From positions 1 through 26,950 of the forward strand of contig CAJUJU010000056.1 of the NCBI GenBank assembly GCA_910586835.1: DNA of 26,950 nucleotides, read 5' to 3'. This document shows, piece by piece, positions 8,018 to 15,500 of this stretch (position 1 is its first letter; each line of letters begins with the position of its first letter). The translations under genes were made by a program, and so were the position numbers. The notes below the pieces were generated by a model. The model did no database searches, was not told the DNA's origin, and saw only the letters and a list, made by a program, of their open reading frames with translations. Source of the DNA: an uncultured Acetatifactor sp. Its GTDB lineage: Bacteria > Bacillota > Clostridia > Lachnospirales > Lachnospiraceae.

Positions 8018-9091
8018 CTACTCAAATGCCAGACAGCACATTGTCTGATTGACAAACTGTGTATTGTAATGTTCACCGACACCAACCATACCTGCATGTG
8101 AGAAGCTGCGGCTCATCTCCGCAAGGTAACTTTCCCAGTAGTGATCATCGTTGAACATAATGTACCGGAACAGACAGTTGACGGACAGCACTGCAGAGGC
8201 CTTGCCAAGGTCATGCTGAATCCTTGAAATGGTATCCTGTACCACCTCCCGGTAGTTTCCCATGCTCAGTATCGTAAGAAAGTCCATCCTGTTTGCAGGG
8301 CGGAATGTGGTGATGCTGCCGTCTGCCTCGACCCCTTTGATGGAGACGATATAGGTGTCGGAATCGCAGACATGGCCAAAGGGATTCTTGAAGGTCTGTG
8401 TTGTGATCTTGTCTCGGGTGATGCCCAGCTCGGAAGTATAGATCTTTTCTGCGGAGGTGTTCTCCAGAGTGCGGATTCTGTACTCTCTGGGATCCGCTTC
8501 CGTCACCATGAACTGCTTTGCACTTTCGTGTGGATGTATGTAGATATTTTCCTTATAGGATTTTATTTTTCCGTTCAGGTTCTTAAAGATGAAAAAGGCA
8601 CAGGCATCTTTATAGACTCTTCCGTTGCAGGCAATCGCAGCCGAATTGCTTGTACCGCCTGCAAGGTCATATCCCAGACGGCAGAGATAATCGGACAGTG
8701 TTGTGACGGCGCGGACATCTGCGCCGGCGGAACAAATATCAAAACACGCCGTTTTTCCGCGTTCGCCTCCTACCGCCCTCACTGCGTTTTCAAGTCGTCT
8801 GATATATTTGACCGGCATGACAGAAGCCTGCTCAAGCACGTCGGCCACCACCTTAATGTTTTCCTTCATGGCGATGACGGTAAGGCCTGTGTCAAAAAAC
8901 TGTTTGTCAATGTATGCCTGGCCGACTCCACCTATGGATGCAACACCGGGAAAGCGCTTTGTGATTTCCCGTGCTGTCTGCTCAAGCATTTCCTCCTTCG
9001 CAACGGAAAAAAGCAGCGCCGCCGGCTCTGTAATGTGTTTTAATGCCTCTGACACATCACCTGTTTTACTGCTGCCGTATGCAATCTTCAT
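8018..9091 (-). CDS. FIST-domain sensory protein
   Basis: A 357-aa cytoplasmic protein resembling the FIST family (FIST_N followed by FIST_C), predicted intracellular sensors of small ligands, perhaps amino acids. Diagnostic stretches include the opening MKIAYGSSKTGDV, the Gly-rich GGTSNSAA in the N domain and, toward the C-terminus, SVNCLFRYIMFNDDH and GMVGVGEHY. I chose the ATG at 9091 because GGGGGA lies six bases upstream; the ATG five codons earlier (9106) has no ribosome site. It is first in a two-gene operon with a soluble chemoreceptor-like protein, a pairing that fits a split receptor with FIST as the input module. The ligand is unknown. Confidence 0.87.
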   Translation of the reverse strand: MKIAYGSSKTGDVSEALKHITEPAALLFSVAKEEMLEQTAREITKRFPGVASIGGVGQAYIDKQFFDTGLTVIAMKENIKVVADVLEQASVMPVKYIRRLENAVRAVGGERGKTACFDICSAGADVRAVTTLSDYLCRLGYDLAGGTSNSAAIACNGRVYKDACAFFIFKNLNGKIKSYKENIYIHPHESAKQFMVTEADPREYRIRTLENTSAEKIYTSELGITRDKITTQTFKNPFGHVCDSDTYIVSIKGVEADGSITTFRPANRMDFLTILSMGNYREVVQDTISRIQHDLGKASAVLSVNCLFRYIMFNDDHYWESYLAEMSRSFSHAGMVGVGEHYNTQFVNQTMCCLAFE

Positions 9092-9140
9092 GTCCGCGTC
9101 CCCCATTCATGCAATTTTGTTTTGAAATTTAATCGCGACT

Positions 9141-9149
9141 ATTATATCA
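9141..9149 (-). promoter_or_regulatory. Extended -10 promoter of the FIST/chemoreceptor operon
   Basis: On the - strand the sequence reads TGATATAAT, a perfect TATAAT preceded by the TGN extension. No good -35 is present at 17 bases, which is common for extended -10 promoters. It lies about 50 bases before the FIST start. Confidence 0.65.
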
Positions 9150-9190
9150 TACAGATTGCTTTTTTCCTACTGGAAATTATGCAAAAAACG

Positions 9191-9210
9191 CCAATTTTTT
9201 AAAAAATTGG
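9191..9210. terminator. AT-rich palindrome, probable terminator of the - strand LytTR gene
   Basis: CCAATTTTTT (9191-9200) and AAAAAATTGG (9201-9210) form a perfect 20-bp palindrome. On the - strand it lies just beyond the stop codon at 9218 and is followed by CGTTTTTT. The stem is weak in GC and has no natural loop, so it may terminate poorly or serve as a protein site. Confidence 0.5.
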
Positions 9211-9217
9211 AAAGATT

Positions 9218-9952
9218 CTACATGGGCGGGATGATATATTCCATGAACCTTTTTTTTACATGCTCGGAGCAGGCTCTTGCCACCGGGAGCTCCACACCCG
9301 TGGAGGTGGTCAGGCTGCCTGAGGTCAGTTTCCCCACAAAGCGCAGATTGACTGCGAAGGAACGGTGGATTTTTACAAAGCTTTCGTTCTGCAGAAGCGG
9401 TTCTATAAAGCTGTCAAAGGACGCGCGGAGGTACTGACTGTGGAGGCAGGAACCGTCCGCCAGATAGAAGTGGCAGACATGGGCCAGCAATTCCACATAG
9501 ACAATTTTCCGGGAAGGTATGGGGATGATGCCCTCCGCTGTTTTCAGGGAAAAAATATTCTGCCGGTTCTTTTCGCAGCGGATAGCCGCCTTATCCAGCG
9601 TCTCAAAGAGGCGGCTGCGTTCCAGGGGTTTGCAGATGTACTGAAAGGCGTAGAGGCGGAAGGCGTCGGCGTAGTAGTCTCTGCTTGTGGTCAGGTAGAT
9701 CAGCAGGGGTTCGGGGCAGAGTGCCTGCAGCCGTTCGCCCAGCGTGATGCCCGTCATGGAGGGCAGAATAATGTCAAGCAGAAAGATATCGAAGGATTCT
9801 CCGTTTGCGACCGCGTCCAGCAGTGCGTAGGGCGAGTCAAAGGCCTGCAGCGTAATTTCCCGGTCGGATTGTGTCTCGCTCCACTCCCGCAGTATTTCCA
9901 CTATCTCGGCCCGTTCCGTATGATCGTCGTCGCAAAGTGCCAACTTCAACAT
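9218..9952 (-). CDS. LytTR-family response regulator (first of three)
   Basis: A 244-aa transcription regulator of the AgrA/VirR type. The receiver domain (1-120) has D8-D9-D10, the phosphoacceptor D60 in LLDIILPSMTG, the switch Thr/Ser in IYLTTSRDY and Lys in YICKPLE. A LytTR DNA-binding domain (about 138-240) shows the family features VYVELLAHVCHFYLADG, FVKIHRSFAVNL and the C-terminal beta strands. The start at 9952 has AGGA about 12 bases upstream. It diverges from the next LytTR gene across about 200 bases and has its own promoter. No histidine kinase adjoins it. The target genes are unknown; neighbouring regulators and the giant secreted-protein/secretion genes are candidates by position only. 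Confidence 0.9.
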   Translation of the reverse strand: MLKLALCDDDHTERAEIVEILREWSETQSDREITLQAFDSPYALLDAVANGESFDIFLLDIILPSMTGITLGERLQALCPEPLLIYLTTSRDYYADAFRLYAFQYICKPLERSRLFETLDKAAIRCEKNRQNIFSLKTAEGIIPIPSRKIVYVELLAHVCHFYLADGSCLHSQYLRASFDSFIEPLLQNESFVKIHRSFAVNLRFVGKLTSGSLTTSTGVELPVARACSEHVKKRFMEYIIPPM

Positions 9953-9994
9953 ATAATATACACATCCTGTTCTTATTTTTTGATCCTGCTTCCT

Positions 9995-10023
9995 ATTGTA
10001 ATGGAAAGAAGTCCTTGTGGCAA
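9995..10023 (-). promoter_or_regulatory. Promoter of the - strand LytTR gene
   Basis: On the - strand TTGCCA (10018-10023) is followed after exactly 17 bases by TACAAT (9995-10000), each one base from consensus. Transcription would begin near 9988, about 36 bases before the start codon. Confidence 0.6.
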
Positions 10024-10085
10024 GCCGGGGGGATGGGGGAAAGCAAAATCAGCAACTTAGCTGCAAAAAATGTCGAATTGGTGCA

Positions 10086-10118
10086 AAATGGATTTCCATT
10101 TGAAAAGGCAGTTATAAT
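10086..10118 (+). promoter_or_regulatory. Promoter with operator-like palindrome for the second LytTR gene
   Basis: A perfect -10 box TATAAT lies at 10113-10118. There is no good -35; instead the palindrome AAATGGA-TT-TCCATTT (10086-10101) covers that position. A regulator bound there could recruit or block polymerase. The predicted start is about 28 bases before the gene. Confidence 0.5.
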
Positions 10119-10133
10119 TATGGCAGGATAAGC

Positions 10134-10141
10134 AGGAGGAG
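10134..10141 (+). promoter_or_regulatory. Ribosome binding site with an ambiguous start choice
   Basis: AGGAGGAG lies two bases before an in-frame TTG (10142), six bases after AGGAGG before an out-of-frame ATG (10146), and 14 bases after AGGAGG before the in-frame ATG (10154). The best-spaced ATG opens only a 23-codon frame ending at 10217, inside the regulator gene. The regulator may therefore be translated at a reduced or regulated level. Confidence 0.5.
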
Positions 10142-10153
10142 TTGGATGCCATT

Positions 10154-10885
10154 ATGTATCAGATCGCAGTCTGCGACGATGATGAAAAAGAACTTGATAT
10201 TGCGGAAAAGCTGCTGAAAGAGTACCGTCCGGCAGGAGAGGAGCGAAGGGAGCTGTTTCTGGTAGAACGCTTCACCTCCGCCGGGGAACTGTACTTCCGG
10301 ATCAGTGAGGGAAGCTATCTTCCGGATCTGTTGATTCTGGATATTTACATGCCGGGACAGGATGGGATGGATACGGCCCGGCAGCTGCGGGAAAGCGGTT
10401 ATAAGGGGGCGATTATCTTTGTTTCCTTCTCCAGGGAGCACGCGCTGAATGCCTTTGGGGTCAGCGCCTCCATGTATCTGGTGAAGCCGCTGCAGAGGGA
10501 GCCCTTTTATGCCGCCCTGGATAAGGTGTTCGGGGAGGTGGAGAGGGAGCGGCAGAAATATCTGATCCTGAGACTGGGAGGAATGCTCTCCCGTGTGTCC
10601 ATAGACAGCATTGTATTTTGCGAGGCCCAGGGAAATTATCAGTGTCTGCACTTCAGGGACGGAACCAGGCAGAGGATCCGTATGACCATGACGGAGTTTT
10701 ACAGCCTTGTCAGCGGTTATGAGGAGTTTACCCGGGTTGGAGTGGCTTATACCATTAATCTTGCCCATGCGGTAAGCATCAATGCCAGGGAAGTACGCTT
10801 CAGCAGCGGTGAGATGATTCATCTGCCCAGGGGAGTGTATCCGAAGCTGAAGGAGAGTTATTTTACCTATTATTTCGGCGGATAG
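10154..10885 (+). CDS. LytTR-family response regulator (second of three)
   Basis: A 243-aa regulator. The receiver shows D8-D9-D10, phosphoacceptor D63 in LILDIYMPGQDG, a Ser in the switch position (FVSFSREH) and Lys in YLVKPLQ. The LytTR domain (about 140-243) contains DSIVFCEAQGNYQCLHF and FTRVGVAYTINLAHAV. The start is the ATG at 10154, giving the standard MYQIAVCDDDEKE opening; an in-frame TTG at 10142 is possible. It runs divergently from the first LytTR gene and in the same direction as the third, about 270 bases upstream. There is no terminator directly after its stop, so transcripts probably read into the next leader. No cognate kinase is present. Confidence 0.9.
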   Translation: MYQIAVCDDDEKELDIAEKLLKEYRPAGEERRELFLVERFTSAGELYFRISEGSYLPDLLILDIYMPGQDGMDTARQLRESGYKGAIIFVSFSREHALNAFGVSASMYLVKPLQREPFYAALDKVFGEVERERQKYLILRLGGMLSRVSIDSIVFCEAQGNYQCLHFRDGTRQRIRMTMTEFYSLVSGYEEFTRVGVAYTINLAHAVSINAREVRFSSGEMIHLPRGVYPKLKESYFTYYFGG

Positions 10886-10963
10886 GGCGAAGATTTGCGT
10901 GGGTGGAAAAGCGTATATATAGGAGCAGAATTTGCCTGTAAAATGCATATTTTGCCATTTGGC

Positions 10964-10993
10964 TTGCGGACGGAGCCGGTTTTCGGGTATAAT
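10964..10993 (+). promoter_or_regulatory. Promoter of the third LytTR gene
   Basis: TTGCGG (10964-10969) and a perfect TATAAT (10988-10993) are 18 bases apart. Just upstream (10938-10961) lies a block sharing TG-AAAATG and CCATTTG with the operator-like region of the second LytTR gene. The leader from this promoter contains a terminator-like hairpin. Confidence 0.5.
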
Positions 10994-11042
10994 GGGTAGA
11001 AACGGAAGAAAACCATCAGCAAAAAAGTGCATTGTATCCCAG

Positions 11043-11069
11043 AAGCCCCTCTCAGGAGGGGCTTTTGTT
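11043..11069 (+). terminator. Terminator-like hairpin in the leader of the third LytTR gene
   Basis: AAGCCCCTC (11043-11051), loop TCAG, and GAGGGGCTT (11056-11064) form a perfect 9-bp GC-rich stem followed by TTTGTTAT. It lies between the promoter at 10964-10993 and the gene start at 11159, so it could stop transcripts from the second LytTR gene, attenuate the third, or end an RNA of about 70 bases. Confidence 0.65.
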
Positions 11070-11158
11070 ATAAGATAAAGGGGAGACGAAAGAGACGAAG
11101 GCCCGGCATGGAAATGCATGGCATGGAAATGCCTGGGAAGGCGGATGGCGTTTTGAAT

Positions 11159-11893
11159 ATGAAGATAGCGGTTTATACGGATGACGAAAAATTTTATGAT
11201 ATAGTAGTGACGGTGCTTGAGAATCTGGGAGGTAACTCGGATATTTCCTTTGGGTGCAGGCGGGTATTTAATCTGAAGCAGACGACGGAGCTTCTGGCAG
11301 GCGCGGCGCTGAATATGGCGCTGATCGACCTGGAGACACCCATGGGAAAGGAGGCCGCAGAGTTTCTGTACCTGAATGATTCGGGCTGTTCCTGTTATCT
11401 GTTGGATAAGGACGAGACCCAGGGGCTGTTCGGATATCAGGTGGGAGCCAGAGATTTTCTGCTGAAGCCGGTGGAAAATAACAGGCTGTTAAAGATTGTC
11501 AGCGACGAGGCCAGGCGGCATCAGACAGACAGCCTCCGGGAGATCAAGATCAGGATTGACGGGCTCTGGAGAGCGGTTCCTCCGTCCAGCATCCTGTATG
11601 TGGAGAGTATGGGGCATAATCTGACCTTTCATATGGTGGACGGGAGAAAGGTTCGTTTTGTGGCCACCTTCAAGGAATATTATCCCGTACTGAATACCTT
11701 CCCCAGGTTTCTGAGGTGCCACCAGAGTTACATAATCAATCTGGACTATGCGGAGGATATGAAAAGCGACGTATTCCGCATGGCAAGCGGAGAGGAGATC
11801 AATATTTCCAGGCAGTACAGAAAGGAAAGCAAGAAGTATTTTATTGACTATATGCTGAAAAAATATTATGAGAGCCCGGAGAAAAAGCAGTGA
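11159..11893 (+). CDS. LytTR-family response regulator with atypical receiver (third of three)
   Basis: A 244-aa protein from the ATG at 11159 (MKIAVYTDDEKFYD). The frame is open back to 11027, and ATGs near 11108 are possible, but the added residues are a low-complexity Met/Glu/Gly run outside the fold. The receiver keeps D8-D9 and phosphoacceptor D57 in LIDLETPMG and Lys in FLLKPVE, but the usual Ser/Thr switch after strand 4 is absent (CYLLDKDET), and the sequence is otherwise divergent. The LytTR domain (about 140-240) is well formed: SSILYVESMGHNLTFHMVDG and FLRCHQSYIINLDYAEDM. It may respond weakly or not at all to phosphorylation. The gene ends inside a perfect hairpin shared with the convergent gene. 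Confidence 0.87.
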   Translation: MKIAVYTDDEKFYDIVVTVLENLGGNSDISFGCRRVFNLKQTTELLAGAALNMALIDLETPMGKEAAEFLYLNDSGCSCYLLDKDETQGLFGYQVGARDFLLKPVENNRLLKIVSDEARRHQTDSLREIKIRIDGLWRAVPPSSILYVESMGHNLTFHMVDGRKVRFVATFKEYYPVLNTFPRFLRCHQSYIINLDYAEDMKSDVFRMASGEEINISRQYRKESKKYFIDYMLKKYYESPEKKQ

Positions 11894-11918
11894 GGCAAAT
11901 GCTTTTTCTCCGGGCTCT
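11871..11918. terminator. Perfect 19-bp stem between convergent genes
   Basis: AGAGCCCGGAGAAAAAGCA (11871-11889) pairs perfectly with 11900-11918 around a 10-base loop. It contains the last codons of the third LytTR gene and reaches the stop codon of the convergent - strand gene. No T-run directly follows on either side, so it may act with a weak tail or mainly protect the 3' ends. Confidence 0.7.
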
Positions 11919-12552
11919 ATCTGGTGGGTTCTCTTTTTTCTTTCTGCAGTGCCGACTTCAGCACTTTGGGGTCGGAATAATGTTCACACAGCTCCTTGTG
12001 CTTTCTGTCCGGCGCAGGGAGCATTTTTTCCGCTTCCTGGACGGGGATTTGTCTGCGGGCGTGATAGGCATCCATGGAAAAGGGATGCTCCAGGACGTCG
12101 GAGCAGAAGCTTCGGAGTCCCGGAGAGATCTCCGTTTCCCGCAGGCCCGCCATATGTTCCACAGCCGTGAGAGATTTGTGGTATTCCTTCAGCACGGGCC
12201 GTTCCAGAAGCTGCCTTTTCATGGATTGATACTCCCGGGAATCCGAAAGACCGTACAGGATTCCGGCCAGCTCCGTGACCCGCAGCATGGAGGCGGTCTG
12301 CCTCATTTCATATTTCCGGGGATCAGCTGCAGAGAGAAGTCTTTGCGCTTCCAGGGCCGTTCCCTCCGGCTGCTTCCGGCACGCCGCTTCTATGAGCAGC
12401 GTGCGGTAGGTAAAAGCCGTGTCGATAATGCTGTGGCAGCCCCATAGGTCCATCTGGGGATATTTTTCGGCGCAGTCTTTGGTGAGCGGGCAGACAGGAA
12501 GCGTCATATTCAGTTCGAGAGCCTGTTCCAGGGCTTTTTTCATGGAAATCAT
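11917..12552 (-). CDS. Hypothetical protein downstream of the giant secreted protein
   Basis: A 211-aa protein I do not recognise. AGGAGG lies eight bases before the ATG at 12552, strong evidence for translation. There is no signal peptide and no membrane segment, so it is probably cytoplasmic. The sequence looks mostly helical, with several cysteines (in LPVCPLTKDC, LWGCHSI, AACRKQ, SFCSDV and KELCEH) and scattered charged residues, but no clear metal-binding spacing. Only 38 bases separate it from the stop of the giant secreted protein gene, so the two form one - strand operon. It could be a chaperone, a regulator or an unrelated rider; nothing in the sequence decides this. Confidence 0.75.
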   Translation of the reverse strand: MISMKKALEQALELNMTLPVCPLTKDCAEKYPQMDLWGCHSIIDTAFTYRTLLIEAACRKQPEGTALEAQRLLSAADPRKYEMRQTASMLRVTELAGILYGLSDSREYQSMKRQLLERPVLKEYHKSLTAVEHMAGLRETEISPGLRSFCSDVLEHPFSMDAYHARRQIPVQEAEKMLPAPDRKHKELCEHYSDPKVLKSALQKEKREPTR

Positions 12553-12590
12553 CAACGCTTCCTCCTGTCCGTGGTGCGTTTATTCTGAGG

Positions 12591-15500
12591 TCAGTCTTCT
12601 GCAGCGGGATCGTTTCCGCTGACAGTGGGCTCCGAAGAGGGGCCCTGCACGGGTTCGTCCGGGGTGGGCTCTGTGGGCTGGTCTGTCCCGGGCTGCTGGG
12701 GCTGCTGCATATTGATCTGTTCCATGGCGCTGAGCGCCTTCAGGTCGATGACGGTGGTTCCGTCTGCGGAGACAATGGCTCCGGCTCCGCTTCTGGCCTC
12801 ATAGGTGCCGTCAGGCAGCTTGCGCCGCACGGCCACCTCGGCCAGGGTCCAGGGATCGTTATCATCGCTGTCCATGGTCAGCTTCAGTGCCAGCGGCTCG
12901 CCCGTGTTGTACAGGTAGGCTGTAAAGGTGTCGGTTCTGCCCGCCTGGAATACATCCACATAATCCTGGTTGCTTCTGGAGAAATAATCCCGGATGTTGC
13001 CCAGGGAGATCTCCACGGTGCGGTTCCCGTCGTTGGGATCCTTGCATACCAGCGTCCCGTAGACGTTGGAGTGGGTTCCGGTGACGGGCACCAGGGCGGT
13101 ATCCTCGGCCGTCTTCAGGGTAAAGATTACCGGCATGACGGTGGAAGGATTCTGCTGGGTGGTGTTGTAGTATTCCGCGTGGTTAATGTTGCCGGTCTGG
13201 GAATTGATGGTCAGCGGGTCGCTGATTCCCGTGGCGTACAGCAGTTCGTCGTGCTGGTTGTAATTGCAGACATACACGGTGTCGGTAGCCAGGTTGACAT
13301 TGCCGGTGGCAATGATGCTGACGCCGATGATTTCGCCCACATTGTGCTCATACAGGGTAGCCGTCACGGGTTCTCCCATGGAGAGACTGTTTTTGGCCTG
13401 CTCTGACAGATACACATAGTCCGACAGGTATTCCACCGAGCCGTCGATGGAGCTGCGGTAGCGGAGCGCCACGCCGATATCGTTTGTCTTCGACAGCCGG
13501 ATGGGATCCAGCTGCCTGGTGGTGATGGTGACAGTCTGCTTCATCTCATCCAGTCCTTCCTCGCTGTCTGCATAGGCCTGTACCGGTGAGATCAGGTAGT
13601 AATCAGCAAAGTCGATAAAGTAGGTCTTTTCTTTCCTTTTATTATTGACTCTTTCAATGATCACATGACTTACGGAAGGGTTTCTGTTGTCGTCGCTTGA
13701 CAGGGTCAGCGAGGTAATGGATCCCAGGTTGTTTATCTTGACGTCCCGCAGAACCATGACTCCGTCTATCATATTGGAGGGTTCGAAGGTCAGTGACTTC
13801 TGCATATATCCGCTGCTGTAGGTTCCCGTATACCGCAGTGCGCCCATTAGTTTTGCCCGGAAGGTAGTATTGGTGCCGGGGAACACATAGATATTCAGGG
13901 TTTCCGACACGTTTGTCTGGGGGGTGGCGCCCGAGGTAAAGCTGGTGGTTCCGTCGCTGTCCGTCTGGAAAGTGACGTTCATATTCTGGTTGGTGGCCAG
14001 ATTGATTATCCCGGCGTTTGCAATATCCACAGAAATAGGGGTATCCATGGCTCCATAAGTGATGGGAGTCAGGTCTCCTTCCCGGTTGTAGCGCCCGAAG
14101 GCGTCCAGATAGACATCGCCGGCATTGGATACACGGTATATCTTAAGGTTTTTTAATCTGAATTTTTCGGTTCTGTCTGTCTGAAACCGGATCTGGGAGA
14201 TGGATGCAACATCGTTCAGACTCATGTAAAACCGTGACATCTGTCCCGGGAGGTAAGCGGCCCAGGGAACGCCGTTAAAGTCGTCCACCAGTTCGTTGAC
14301 GTTCAGTGAAATTGTGGAGTTCGCGCCGGTTGTCTGACGGTAGGAAACCAATGCCGTCAGGTTGGGATCCCCGATCTCTGTATCGCGGCATACCTCAAAT
14401 TCCACCATGAAATCCATGGCGGCTGCATTTTTGGTGACATAATATTCCCTGCATACGCTGGTAAAATTAGCGCCTCCGGAAGACTCTGAGTTCATCTGCG
14501 TGGTGAGCCCGGAAATATCTTCCTCCGTATAATTTATATCGATCCATCCGATGTTTTCGATTACCCAGGAAGTGGAAAGACCGATTCCGCTCTGGCGGAT
14601 AATGTTGATGCTGTCGATCTTGAGCTTGTCAAAGGAGGTGGCGTCCTCCGTGTTGGAGCTGTGGGTGTAGATTCGGATTCCCTTGGGCGCTCCATAGTAC
14701 TGGTTGGTCATGATGGAGAAGGAGGCCGTCTCACCTGGCCGGAAGGCATCTCCGGTAATCTGGTCGTTGGCAAGTACCACGCCGCTGGTGCCGTTCTCGA
14801 ACACAAGCTGGAAGAAAAAGTAGTTGCCGCTGCCGGCATCCGCCACAGGGGACACGTTCACCTGAATCTCATAGGTGCTTCTGGCCAGGGCAAGCTTCAG
14901 ATCCTGATTGATCTCGTCGTAGGCCATCTGGTTTTTGATGGAGGTGAGCCCCTGGTTGGAGGAAGGCGTCTGATCCATGGGTTCTCCGGTGCTGTAGTCG
15001 ATGAAATTCAGGGTCTTGCTGGTAGAGGAGTTGGCCAGGTAGGTGGTCTTTGTCACCTTGGCCATCAGGTCGCCTCTGTCCGTGTACCGATCCAGGTAGA
15101 CCAGGTCGAAGGTCTCCGGCCCTATGTTGGTCGAGCTCAGCTGGGCAAACTCCCTGATTTTGAAGAAGGAATATACCTGATTATCCACATCCTTTACCTT
15201 ATAAATACTAACGGTGTCAAACTGGAACTTTTCATTGATATTTTTCATGGTTATTGTCACCGACTGAAAGGTGCGCACGTCGTTTAAGTTCATCAGGAAC
15301 TGGATCTCCCGGTGCATGTTCTGGGGGAGATAAGTTCCCTTGAGAACATAATTCCTCCTGCCGTAAAATTCCTCCAGCTTGCCGCCAAGCTGATAGGTGG
15401 TGTTTTGCTTCAGCCCTCGGTTATCCAGATAACTGACCGTGATCTCCAGGTCGGAAGAGGTGTTTGTCCCGGCTACCGCCGAGGGCTGTATGACAAACAG

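Noticed and set aside
10118..11119. Long - strand open frame opposite the second LytTR gene
   Set aside because: It is antisense to a well-defined regulator and spans its promoter; there is no ribosome site or motif.
12591..12720. LPXTG-type or membrane anchor at the end of the giant protein
   Set aside because: The tail is Pro/Gln/Glu-rich and ends ..NDPAAED, with no sorting motif, hydrophobic stretch or basic end.
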